A DNA stretch of 64,000 nt, taken from positions 1 through 64,000 of the forward strand of contig JAGLON010000012.1 in the NCBI GenBank assembly GCA_023138975.1. Reading direction: 5' to 3'. Below, in pieces: positions 55,850 to 64,000 of the stretch. The notes below the pieces were generated by a model. That model was given only the letters and a program-made list of their open reading frames with translations. It searched no databases and was not told where the DNA came from. A program made the position numbers and the translations under genes. The stretch comes from Candidatus Zixiibacteriota bacterium. Its GTDB lineage: Bacteria; Zixibacteria; MSB-5A5; GN15; JAAZOE01. The stretch's first letter is position 1, and every line of letters begins with the position of its first letter.

Positions 55850-58699
55850 TTACTTCTCAGTACAATCCGGTTCGGGTCCTCCGGAAAAGGCATAATTGAT
55901 AATATAAACGGCATCACCGACATTGACTTCGCTGTCGCAATTGGCATCACCAGCTTCCAACGGGTCTGGTGCGGGTCCTCCCTTAAAGGCATATTGAATA
56001 ACGAACACAGCATCCCCGACGTTTACCGTACTATCACCGTTGGCATCTCCGAAAATATACTCCGTATTGAACGAAACCGAATAGTTGTGTTCATCGAAAC
56101 TACCAAGCTCATCTGTCGCGCGAACTGTTAACGAGAGAGCCCAGTCTTCAGTGACTGTGCCACTAAGCAACCCACCCGGCGAAAGTGATAACCCGGTTCC
56201 AGTCAAAGAGCCCGAAACTTCATCCCAAACTAATGCCCCCGTACCGCCGGTTGCTCCAAACTGAAATTCGTAATACTCATTGACCGGTGCATCCAAAAGA
56301 GCTCCGGAAGGTTGTAGAATTTCAACTTCATCATTAACCGTTAGAGTAAATTCCAAGGCATAGGAATTTCTCATCTGGTCTGCCGCCCAAGCAGTAAACA
56401 CTACCTGCCCTCCGACAAGCGGAGTACCCTGCAGCAGCCCATCGGAAGTAAGTTCCAGACCGGATCCGGCGAGGCCATCGCTCATGTCTAACCAAGCAAT
56501 ATCTCCGATACCATTGACATCTTCCAACTGGAATTCAAAGGGTATCCCTACCGTAGTTTCTGATAAATCACTCGGATAGATTGAGAACGGGTCGGAATGA
56601 TACAATGAAATCACAACGGCATCGATAGCCGCTTCTACTGTTGACTGCGGATCATGATCGTATGTTGAAAACCGAAGCTGCATATCGGCGGAGCTATTGA
56701 TAAAATCAGTTGAGATAAACGAACTGTATAACCATTCCCCATCGGGGTCGGTCAAGCTTCCATAGGAAGACACCGGACTGAAAGATGATCCGCCATTACC
56801 GGATATCCATACTTCCAGATGATCACCATTGTTTGAATTATAAAACCATTGAGCAAAGCTTATTACGCCATAGCCTGATGAAATGTCAAACGGCGGGGAG
56901 TCCAGAGTAACCGTCCCGTTGTCGACATCCGCATATATCGTGGAATTATCGGTAAGGAAACAGTACCCAGAGCCGTCATAATCTGTATCGGGAGCACCAA
57001 GCGAACCGGATAACGGGACGCTTCTCTCCCAGTTTCCTGCTGTGGCAGTCGATGTTGTCGTCCACCCTAAATCTGCATTGAAGTCATCGACAACTAACGT
57101 ACTATCAAAATACAAAAATAGTGCATGATGCGGTGTCGCCGTATTGATATCGTAATATGTTCCAAAGGTAGTTTCTTCAGCAGTAAAATAGAAATCTATC
57201 ATCGAACCACAGGGCAAGACCGGCATCTCGGCCTGATATTGATTGTTGCCGAGATCATTCAAGGCAATAATATTAAACGGGAGATCGTCTATTGAATAAT
57301 GTAGGTATGCTTCTCCACTAGCCGGTACACCGCCGTTCTTTCCGGTCACGATAACCTCAATTGTATTAGTCGTATCCGCACTAAGGACTATTGGTACTCC
57401 TCCAACAACCTGAATCTCCAGCCCTGGGTCAGGGATATAATTAAAATCTACAGAGTATACGGTAGCCGCCGCCAACTGTACCATCTTGTGCATGTAGTTA
57501 AAGTTCATGTAAGATGTGCTGTCCTGTGGAGAATGATATACAGTAGAAAAAATGTACTCGAACAAGAATGTTGCTTCATATCCATACTGCTGAAAGGGAT
57601 AATGATCTGAACCTCCGGAAGTACCGGATAATACGGCATCGAGTCCGAATAGAGAGTCAGCAATTTGCCGGCACAGTAAAGCATTTCCTAAATTTGACCC
57701 GTGGAAGAGTTTTGCTTTGTCTGTATTTTCGTAGTAGCCAACCATATCAAGGTTAAACATGTACACAATGTTATCCCCATTAGCCGTAGCTTCCTCAACA
57801 TAATGATATGATCCATAAAGGCCCCATTCTTCAGCATCAAATAAAACAAAAATAAAGGTCAGGTCGGTGTCAATATTCTTGAGATTGCGAGCTATTTCGA
57901 GTACTGCTGCCGTACCCGAACCATTGTCATCCGCACCGGGAGAGCCATTTACCGCATCACGGTGGGCTCCAATGATTATGTGATGATCCGGCAAAGTCGT
58001 ACCAACTTTATATGCAATCACATTTTGACATTCCGCGGGACTGCCGCCTAAGGTTTCAACAAAGCTATCAATGACTACCGAATCATAACCAAACGAATAA
58101 AACTCCGACGCGATCCAATCACGGGCCAATTCATTTGATGGCGTCCCGGCTACTCGGCCATTGAACGCCTGGAGCGTTTCGGTAAAATACTCGAGAGAAT
58201 CCTGATTAATAAGAGCAATGATACTCTCCAAATCTGGGACTAATGCTTTAACTCGTTTTTCTAGTATAATATGGGTATCTTCAAAAGTAATCACAACCGG
58301 CAATATCTTAAGCGGAGCCATACCATCCAACGATGTATTAGTTAACCAAAAAGAGCTTTCAACTTGTGCAATCCGAATATCTCCATCATTGAAAAGCCAG
58401 ACATATCTGGAAGTATTGTAATCATCGAATCTGATATCGCGGGCAAGCTGCTCCAGCGGAGTTTCTTCAGCAATAACAACAATTTCCAATCCCTGGCTCT
58501 TTAATAATTCCATTGCTGAAGTTGATGAGGATACTATATAGCCGGCTTTAGTTTTCAGGATTGGGATCACCTGAGCTTCATTTGCCAAACGGGCAGTTTC
58601 ACGACTGTCAATAGTGACTTCAAATACTACCTCAGCCGCGACAGGCGACGCACAGAAAAAACCGACTACCAATAGTAGACAAATGGCTACTTTAATCAT
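55850..58699 (-). CDS. Secreted M28 metallopeptidase with dockerin repeats
   Basis: The 949-residue product has a signal peptide (ending near SPVAAE). The M28 catalytic domain spans about residues 170-415, with all expected zinc ligands: H246 (GAHRD), D257 (GADDNGSG), E290/E291 (FDAEEWG), D318 (NLDMVG) and H389 (VYHSPQD). It is followed by beta-sandwich regions including a WGxx-like CBM section around 545-700 and two putative Ig-like (He_PIG) modules (GSGLELTSDGLLQG and GTGLSLSPGGLLSG). The C-terminus has two dockerin-like loops (GDANGDSTVNVGDAV and GDANCDSEVNVGDAV). M28 enzymes are aminopeptidases or carboxypeptidases; the specificity is unknown. Confidence 0.9.
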   Translation of the reverse strand: MIKVAICLLLVVGFFCASPVAAEVVFEVTIDSRETARLANEAQVIPILKTKAGYIVSSSTSAMELLKSQGLEIVVIAEETPLEQLARDIRFDDYNTSRYVWLFNDGDIRIAQVESSFWLTNTSLDGMAPLKILPVVITFEDTHIILEKRVKALVPDLESIIALINQDSLEYFTETLQAFNGRVAGTPSNELARDWIASEFYSFGYDSVVIDSFVETLGGSPAECQNVIAYKVGTTLPDHHIIIGAHRDAVNGSPGADDNGSGTAAVLEIARNLKNIDTDLTFIFVLFDAEEWGLYGSYHYVEEATANGDNIVYMFNLDMVGYYENTDKAKLFHGSNLGNALLCRQIADSLFGLDAVLSGTSGGSDHYPFQQYGYEATFLFEYIFSTVYHSPQDSTSYMNFNYMHKMVQLAAATVYSVDFNYIPDPGLEIQVVGGVPIVLSADTTNTIEVIVTGKNGGVPASGEAYLHYSIDDLPFNIIALNDLGNNQYQAEMPVLPCGSMIDFYFTAEETTFGTYYDINTATPHHALFLYFDSTLVVDDFNADLGWTTTSTATAGNWERSVPLSGSLGAPDTDYDGSGYCFLTDNSTIYADVDNGTVTLDSPPFDISSGYGVISFAQWFYNSNNGDHLEVWISGNGGSSFSPVSSYGSLTDPDGEWLYSSFISTDFINSSADMQLRFSTYDHDPQSTVEAAIDAVVISLYHSDPFSIYPSDLSETTVGIPFEFQLEDVNGIGDIAWLDMSDGLAGSGLELTSDGLLQGTPLVGGQVVFTAWAADQMRNSYALEFTLTVNDEVEILQPSGALLDAPVNEYYEFQFGATGGTGALVWDEVSGSLTGTGLSLSPGGLLSGTVTEDWALSLTVRATDELGSFDEHNYSVSFNTEYIFGDANGDSTVNVGDAVFVIQYAFKGGPAPDPLEAGDANCDSEVNVGDAVYIINYAFSGGPEPDCTEK

Positions 58700-58742
58700 T
58701 GTAAAATCTCCGCTAAATTTAGGCTTCGGTTTGACAGAGGGT

Positions 58743-58772
58743 ATAAAAAAGCCCGCAATTACTTGCGGGCTT
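58743..58772 (-). terminator. Intrinsic terminator of the TPR-GAF-AAA+ gene
   Basis: AAGCCCGCAA (58749-58758) and TTGCGGGCTT (58763-58772) form a ten-base stem with a four-base loop. Read on the minus strand a U-tract (A-run 58745-58750) follows. Confidence 0.9.
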
Positions 58773-58787
58773 GTGAGGTAGTTACTT

Positions 58788-61721
58788 CTAATTTACATCC
58801 AACCGCTTAGGATCAATATCATATTGCTTCAGCTTTAATCGAAGTGTCGACTCCGGAATCTGAAGCGAATCAGCCGCTCGTTTCTTGATTCCGCGCTGCT
58901 CCTTGAGTGCTTTTACAATAAACCGTTTCTCGAACTCAGCCATATATGCATAAAGTGAAAAACCGTCCTTCGAATAAAACGCGGTTTCATCCGGCTCCGC
59001 AACGACACTCTGCTGATCTTCCCCAAGGATACGCGAAGATAATAGCGATGGAGTGATGGGACCGTCGTTATTAGCCAAAAGGACTAATTTTTTAACTTCA
59101 TTTTCGAGTTCGCGAACATTGCCCGGCCATTCGTAATCAATCAAATATTTCATAGTATCGGGCATAATCCGGCAATTGCTTTCCTCCAGAAAATGATCGA
59201 CCAAAAGCGGAATATCCTCTTTACGTTCACGCAGAGGTGAAATAGTGAAATGAAGAGCACAGAGACGATAGAACAGGTCGCTCCTGAACCGTTTCTCTTC
59301 CATTTCCACTTTGAGGTCTTTATTAGTGGCTGAAAGAACTCGCACATCAACCTTGCGAGGATGTGTATCACCTAAACGTGTAATTTCCTGGTTTTCCAAA
59401 AGACGCAGAACTTTAGCTTGAATTGAAAGCGGCATATCAGCAATTTCATCGAGGAAAAAGGTACCGCCGTCAGCCTCTTCAAAAAGTCCCGGTTTATCGC
59501 GATCAGCTCCGGTAAAGGCACCTTTTTTGTATCCAAACAGCTCGGATTCAAGCAGAGATTCGGGTAATGCGGCGCAGTTGACAGAAATAAACCGTTTATC
59601 ACGACGATTAGAGTTGTAATGAATCGCCTTGGTCAGCAAGTCTTTGCCAGCACCCGTTTCGCCCGAAATCGATATTGCCATATTTGAGTTTGAGACTTGG
59701 CGAATGCGGGCCAGTGTTTCCATAAACTGACGCGATTGAGTGATTATGTTCGGGAAAACACATTTTTCGAGCAATTGAGCCTTAAGACGAACATTATCCT
59801 CAAGGAGTTTTTCCTTTTGATAATCAGCTGTTTTAAAGGCAGCCAAATCGGCAAACCCGACTGCGAAATCAATCTCTTGTTGAGTAAACGGATTAATCCC
59901 CTTGCCGGAATTGTGAGCCAGACGGTCGAGGTAAATATATCCTACAACATCAGAACTCAAAACAAGCGGCAGAATTAACAGGCTGGCCAACCCGCCGTTG
60001 TCTTCAGGAACTACCCCGGAGAAGTTAACTTCATTAGTGCAATCTAAAAGTAAAATCGGCCGATCAGTTATAATATCGTCAGAAATCAATTCATCCATTC
60101 CTGAAGAAATACGACAGTAGTCCGATTCCTCAATTCCAAAAGCGGCCGAGATTTCCGCTTTATCACCATGATTGTAATTGATAATAAACGCCCGGTCGGC
60201 GTTTGTCCGATTAACTAAAATATTGAGAAGGTGATCCAGTGGCCCGGATTTTAAATCGGCATATTCCGAATCAGTAATATAATTTCCGAAAATTTTATAT
60301 TCGTTTTTCTCCGATAACGCCCGCTCAACAGCGCTTAACGAAAGCGATTGTAAAAACTCGTTGACAGCGGTAACGCCTTCTCGCTCACCGCATGAGCGGA
60401 AACCTTTGACAGCCTCTTTGAGGTACTCAAGAGCGTCTCCGTTTTTACCGAAATTATGACAGGATTTTCCAATTTCAAAATGACATAAGGCCAGATAATA
60501 TTCATCATCAAGAAGAGTAAATATTTTTTCAGCTTCACGCAGTAACGGGAGTGTCTTGCGGTCACTCAGAGTTACTCCGGCAGACGGGATTTCTCCGTAG
60601 GCTACCAGCGAGCGCCCAAGTTCATAGGCATCTCCAATTTGCCGCAACGTTTCGATACCTTCCAACCCATGTCTTCTGGAGTCAGCTAATTCATTGCGAC
60701 TTAAGAAAACTGCGGATATAACTCGATGAGAAAGACCGATCTCTATTTTCTCACCTAATTGCTGAGAGAGATCAAGCGCCTTTTGAGCCTGGCGCATAGC
60801 CTGGTCCTGATGACCCAATTCGAGTTCAGCTTGAGCCAAGCGACGCAGACATTGACTGAGCAGAGTTGATTCGGGAGCTAATTCCCGGCCCAATGTAACC
60901 GCTTCATTCAAATGCTTTCGGGCAGTGACAAAGTCTTGTTTCTCAAGACATAATTCACCAAGGTACTCAAGGTAGATTATAAACTCGCGACTCATATCCA
61001 GTTCGCGAATAATCTGAAATGCGGCTTTTAAATCCATCTCAGCCTGATAAAAATGTCGGCGGCGCATATGGAGATAACCGAGGGAAAGATGATTTCTCGC
61101 CATTGACCGGGGCATATCATGTTCCCGACCGATTGCCAGTGCGAGTTCAAGGTTACTTTGAGCATTTTCCATTTCACCGGTTAGGAGGTAGATACGTCCC
61201 AGGTTACCCAAAAGCTGGGCTTTCTGAACAGGATCTGACCCGGCAAAGTGAATGGCTTCGTTGACATACTCAGCCGATATCGCATAATCAGACCGAAGGA
61301 AATATATTTTTCCCAAGGCATTGTAGGCGTTGACTATCCCTTTTTCATCGTTAATCCGTCGATTGGAAGAAAGGCTATCACGAGCCGTTTGCTCAGCACT
61401 TTTAAGATCACCCAATGCGGAATGGGCAAGATATAACAGATACTGCAACCGGCCGATACGCACATTGAAGCTCGTACTACCCAAGATCGATAATGCGTTT
61501 TGGCATAAAGAAATTAACGAATGATAATCATTTTTATAATACGCTCGTTCAGCGGACAGGAGGAGATAAAATCCCTTGTTGACTCCCTCAGTCTCGAACT
61601 CCCCGTGCTCCAGCCTCTCAAGCGCTGATAGCGCCAGTTTGGTCTCACGCTTCTGGAAATGCTTTTCAATCTCCAAAAGTGGTGGCGCCAAACTCATAGA
61701 TTTTTGTGAGGCAATTTTCAT
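58788..61721 (-). CDS. TPR-GAF sigma54-type transcriptional activator
   Basis: The 977-residue protein has an N-terminal half of TPR repeats (about 1-450; for example NALGKIYFLRSDYAISAEYV), then a GAF-type domain (about 480-640), then a complete AAA+ domain: Walker A GETGAGKD near residue 685, the sigma54-contacting loop GAFTGAD near 735, Walker B FFLDEIADM, and an R-finger region. A Fis-type helix-turn-helix lies at the C-terminus (KKRAADSLQIPESTLRLKLK). It should activate sigma54 promoters in response to a signal sensed by TPR or GAF. The small secreted protein at 61757-62107 is immediately upstream. Confidence 0.92.
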   Translation of the reverse strand: MKIASQKSMSLAPPLLEIEKHFQKRETKLALSALERLEHGEFETEGVNKGFYLLLSAERAYYKNDYHSLISLCQNALSILGSTSFNVRIGRLQYLLYLAHSALGDLKSAEQTARDSLSSNRRINDEKGIVNAYNALGKIYFLRSDYAISAEYVNEAIHFAGSDPVQKAQLLGNLGRIYLLTGEMENAQSNLELALAIGREHDMPRSMARNHLSLGYLHMRRRHFYQAEMDLKAAFQIIRELDMSREFIIYLEYLGELCLEKQDFVTARKHLNEAVTLGRELAPESTLLSQCLRRLAQAELELGHQDQAMRQAQKALDLSQQLGEKIEIGLSHRVISAVFLSRNELADSRRHGLEGIETLRQIGDAYELGRSLVAYGEIPSAGVTLSDRKTLPLLREAEKIFTLLDDEYYLALCHFEIGKSCHNFGKNGDALEYLKEAVKGFRSCGEREGVTAVNEFLQSLSLSAVERALSEKNEYKIFGNYITDSEYADLKSGPLDHLLNILVNRTNADRAFIINYNHGDKAEISAAFGIEESDYCRISSGMDELISDDIITDRPILLLDCTNEVNFSGVVPEDNGGLASLLILPLVLSSDVVGYIYLDRLAHNSGKGINPFTQQEIDFAVGFADLAAFKTADYQKEKLLEDNVRLKAQLLEKCVFPNIITQSRQFMETLARIRQVSNSNMAISISGETGAGKDLLTKAIHYNSNRRDKRFISVNCAALPESLLESELFGYKKGAFTGADRDKPGLFEEADGGTFFLDEIADMPLSIQAKVLRLLENQEITRLGDTHPRKVDVRVLSATNKDLKVEMEEKRFRSDLFYRLCALHFTISPLRERKEDIPLLVDHFLEESNCRIMPDTMKYLIDYEWPGNVRELENEVKKLVLLANNDGPITPSLLSSRILGEDQQSVVAEPDETAFYSKDGFSLYAYMAEFEKRFIVKALKEQRGIKKRAADSLQIPESTLRLKLKQYDIDPKRLDVN

Positions 61722-61756
61722 TTTTACTGCTTTCTTTGAAGTTAGTTACACAACCT

Positions 61757-62107
61757 CTACTTCACTTCTCCGTCTGGAGTAACAGCCCCTGAATCTCCAG
61801 AAATGGACGTTGGTACGGGTTGAACACTATTCGCGCCGGAACCATCATCTCCAAACAATAATTCCCACCAGAAGAATGGTGTACCCATCAGATCAACATC
61901 ACCGTCATTGGGATCGTCCGTAGCATTAGGATCGATTGAACCGGGTTCCCCGGTACCACCGTCACCAGTTAATCCTGTAGGATCGCCGCCGGATGCATTA
62001 TTTTCATCCCATGGATGTTCATCTCCCCATACTGAACCCGGCATAATAATAAATACCGTGAAAAGAAGTATGACAGAAAACAGACTAAGTAATCTCGATA
62101 CCCGCAT
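61757..62107 (-). CDS. Small secreted acidic protein
   Basis: ATG 62107 follows GGAGG at eight bases; the frame from 62122 is longer but not preferred. The 116-residue protein has a signal peptide (LLSLFSVILLFTVFIIMPG, ending VWGDE). The mature part is low complexity, rich in Gly, Asp, Asn and Pro, with GGTGEPGSIDPNATDDPN and a hydrophobic patch GTPFFWWELLFGDDG. It has no known domain. It lies 35 bases upstream of the sigma54 activator on the same strand, so both probably form one transcript. Confidence 0.7.
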   Translation of the reverse strand: MRVSRLLSLFSVILLFTVFIIMPGSVWGDEHPWDENNASGGDPTGLTGDGGTGEPGSIDPNATDDPNDGDVDLMGTPFFWWELLFGDDGSGANSVQPVPTSISGDSGAVTPDGEVK

Positions 62108-62250
62108 GGTATCTACCTCCAAAATATTTCACAATTGTTACATCAAAGTTCTTCTTAAGCATATAGAGCAGACAAGTAGCATATTCGCAGTTTTTGCTCT
62201 ACACCTAAATTACTATATACCAACGATATTGTCAAGTAATTTCTGCAAAT

Positions 62251-62265
62251 TCGCATAATATGCGA
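62251..62265. promoter_or_regulatory. Operator-like palindrome between divergent genes
   Basis: TCGCATA (62251-62257) and TATGCGA (62259-62265) are perfect inverted arms around a single A. It lies between the minus-strand secreted protein gene and the plus-strand aldolase gene, which fits a shared regulator site. The binding protein is unknown. Confidence 0.45.
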
Positions 62266-62371
62266 CGCAGCTTCTGCGCCCTTTCCTTAGTTTGAATAGC
62301 AACCACATAGAACAAACACTCATAATCGGTATCGTTTATCATGTTACAACCGCATAAATCATCCAAATCAC

Positions 62372-62400
62372 TTGACAATTTTTACCAAATGCGATTTATT
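62372..62400 (+). promoter_or_regulatory. Promoter candidate of the aldolase gene
   Basis: TTGACA (62372-62377), a 17-base spacer and TTTATT (62395-62400) face the gene at 62423. A start site near 62407 would make the ATG at 62405 too early, so 62423 is favoured as the translation start. Confidence 0.5.
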
Positions 62401-62422
62401 TAAGATGGAGAAATCGTTTTTT

Positions 62423-63070
62423 ATGTCAGAATCCTCTTTGATTGTCAATAAGATAGCGGAAATCGGTGCGTCTCTTTATAGAAAAGGGATGATCGCTGGG
62501 ACTGATGGTAATATTTCGGCCCGTATAAATAGTACTGAGATTCTCATTACTGCCAGCGGTAAAGCAAAGGGGGCACTGACAGAGCAGGATATGGTTACAG
62601 TCAATCTACAGGGGAATGTGATTTCCTCATCTGGCAAACCATCCTCCGAGGTTAATATGCACCTCCACTTGTATAACAAACGAGACGATATCAAGGCCTG
62701 TGTCCATGCGCATCCACCTTATACTACCGCTTTTGCAGTAGCTGGCGTACCGCTCAATGAGCATATTTTACCCGAAGTTGCTTTATTTGTGGGCGATATA
62801 GCTTTTACCGAATTTGCTTTCCCGGGTACAAATGAGGTGGCTGAGTCACTCGACAAGTATATACAGACGCACGATGCCTTTGTACTTAAAAATCATGGGC
62901 TCGTGACTGTCGGCCGCTCGTTGACAGAGGCGTTTCATCGTCAGGAAATCGTTGAGCATTTTGCCCGGATATTATTCTTGGCACGGCAAATAGGATCTGT
63001 TGACCAGCTTTCGGAATGTGATCTAAAGCGTTTACGGCAAATGCGGAAAGAATTTATTCAGGATAAATAA
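62423..63070 (+). CDS. Class II aldolase/epimerase family protein
   Basis: The protein of about 215 residues shows the class II aldolase fold: TDGNISARI near the N-terminus, the zinc-site HAHPPYTTAF with paired histidines, a glutamate in HILPEVALF, and LKNHGLVTVG. These match fuculose-phosphate aldolase and related enzymes. Starts at 62372 (TTG), 62405 and 62423 are possible; the promoter supports 62423. The substrate cannot be predicted. It is followed 23 bases later by the aminotransferase-like gene. Confidence 0.82.
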   Translation: MSESSLIVNKIAEIGASLYRKGMIAGTDGNISARINSTEILITASGKAKGALTEQDMVTVNLQGNVISSSGKPSSEVNMHLHLYNKRDDIKACVHAHPPYTTAFAVAGVPLNEHILPEVALFVGDIAFTEFAFPGTNEVAESLDKYIQTHDAFVLKNHGLVTVGRSLTEAFHRQEIVEHFARILFLARQIGSVDQLSECDLKRLRQMRKEFIQDK

Positions 63071-63093
63071 ATCCTGAAAACGATGATAAAACT

Positions 63094-64000
63094 ATGATAA
63101 AAAAACTTGTAGTGGAAAAAGCTGACCGTCTGTATCACCTCCCGTCGGTTATAGATGACTTCCTTCCCAAGCGGAAGGAAAAGAATATTATCCGGCAAGA
63201 TGTTATTGATCTGGCCCGGTTCATATGGCCAAGCACTTCGGACACTGCCACGGCGAGGCAAACAACATCTCCTTCAGGTGATTTACAGACTCAATTGCAG
63301 AGTGAAGTAGCGCTATGGTACAAAGAGCGATTTGGCGGAAAGATTGCTCCAGGCAAAGAGATATTTTTTGGAGGAAGTATCCGGCAAATAATAAATCTCT
63401 TGGCGCTGGTTTATTTCAATCCAGGGGATATGGTCTTTATTCCTGACCCTGGGATTTGGCACTATCGAGCTTCGGCTGCAATATCATCAGCCGAAACGGT
63501 TCCATACCATCTGCTTGAAAGAAATCACTATAAGCCCTCCATTGCCGCTCTATCGGAAAATTTAGCCCGCTTGGCAAAAGCAGTCTTTATTAATTCGCCT
63601 CATAACCCCACTGGGCAAATATATAATAAGGATGATTTCAACGAGTTGATGCATATGGCCGGACGTGAGAATTTACTTATCATTCTGGATCAAGCATTTG
63701 AAGGATTAACTAGCGAAACACATCCAGCATCCATATTTTCTCAGCCGGGTGGCAGAAAAGTAGGGCTAGAGCTTTACTCATTTGCCTATAATTTCGGCCA
63801 ACCTGTTCCGGCTCCGGCATTTGCCATCGCTCAACCGGCTATTATCACAGGTTTAAACAATTTGGCCAGAATTTTCGGCATTACTATGACTCCGGAGCAG
63901 CTTCATACGGGACTTCATGCTATAGAAAATAAGTCAGACATAGAAAATCTCAAAAACCGATTCAATGAAAATCGTAAACGAATGGATCACCTCTGCCAGA
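63094..64000 (+). CDS. Aminotransferase class I/II-like protein, cut by the window end
   Basis: An open frame from ATG 63094 runs through the end of the window (302 codons visible). It resembles PLP-dependent aminotransferases: INSPHNPTGQIY is the substrate/cofactor-binding NPTG segment and LIILDQAFEGL holds the conserved Asp. The next expected block is SFSK with the Schiff-base lysine. Here the sequence is YSFAYNFGQPVPAPAFAIA, with no Lys, so the enzyme may be a non-catalytic paralogue or a family that uses a different arrangement. No clear ribosome site precedes the ATG. Its neighbour is an aldolase. Confidence 0.7.
   Translation, partial: MIKKLVVEKADRLYHLPSVIDDFLPKRKEKNIIRQDVIDLARFIWPSTSDTATARQTTSPSGDLQTQLQSEVALWYKERFGGKIAPGKEIFFGGSIRQIINLLALVYFNPGDMVFIPDPGIWHYRASAAISSAETVPYHLLERNHYKPSIAALSENLARLAKAVFINSPHNPTGQIYNKDDFNELMHMAGRENLLIILDQAFEGLTSETHPASIFSQPGGRKVGLELYSFAYNFGQPVPAPAFAIAQPAIITGLNNLARIFGITMTPEQLHTGLHAIENKSDIENLKNRFNENRKRMDHLCQ

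Noticed and set aside
62123..62404. Sigma54 (-24/-12) promoter near the activator gene
   Set aside because: No GG-N10-GC pattern fits in this gap. A sigma70-like TTGACA exists on both strands.

Overview
The window looks like a chromosomal segment of a Gram-negative bacterium of the FCB (Fibrobacteres-Chlorobi-Bacteroidetes) type, most likely a candidate phylum such as Zixibacteria. This is inferred from moderate GC, several Sec-exported proteins ending in paired dockerin-like repeats, a PEP-CTERM protein, outer-membrane barrel and lipoprotein genes, and a cobalamin-dependent MetH. No rRNA, tRNA or CRISPR array is visible, so the assignment is tentative.

Layout. (1) 1-750: a REP-associated tyrosine transposase (RAYT) with matching palindromes on both sides. 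(2) 800-11780, minus strand: a seven-gene methionine operon, transcribed metY-metX-hom-asd-lysC-metH-metF, covering the path from aspartate to methionine except the sulfur supply. Its leader holds a sigma70-like promoter, a short ORF with seven Met codons in fifteen, and an intrinsic terminator that can alternatively pair with the 3' part of that ORF. This is the layout of classical ribosome-mediated attenuation, here apparently sensing methionine. (3) 11852-16773: a membrane histidine kinase, a PilZ protein, and a Rad50/SbcC-like ATPase translationally coupled to a membrane-anchored staphylococcal-nuclease protein. (4) 17521-28472: two large secreted dockerin-bearing proteins, a site-2 protease, an HD-GYP response regulator and lipoyl synthase.

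(5) 28503-42671, almost all minus strand: a phage-derived cassette with portal, large terminase, prohead protease with a very long C-terminal extension, decoration-like protein, HK97-type capsid protein and connector/appendage-like proteins. It has no recognisable tape measure, tail tube, integrase, repressor or small terminase. Two of its distal genes encode proteins with N-terminal signal peptides, and two small plus-strand cargo genes (a lipoprotein and a 34-residue membrane protein) sit inside it. It may be a reduced prophage, a gene-transfer-agent-like element or a domesticated capsid system. The large terminase lacks a usual start codon in front of its Walker A motif.

(6) 43316-51028: a PEP-CTERM protein, a TPR lipoprotein next to a cohesin-like secreted protein, a Fe-S PD-(D/E)XK nuclease, an outer-membrane barrel, a glycosyltransferase-like protein, a metallophosphoesterase and a membrane-anchored unknown. 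(7) 51100-55848: a candidate structured RNA with its own terminator, a cysK plus CymR-like Rrf2 operon, a methyltransferase and small stress-type proteins. (8) 55850-64000: a secreted M28 peptidase with dockerin repeats, a TPR-GAF-AAA+ sigma54-type activator next to a small secreted acidic protein, a class II aldolase, and an aminotransferase-like gene cut by the window end whose PLP-binding lysine seems to be missing.

The strongest candidates for undescribed biology are the methionine-rich leader attenuator (11510-11783), the tail-less capsid cassette (28503-42671) and the structured RNA near 51100-51330.
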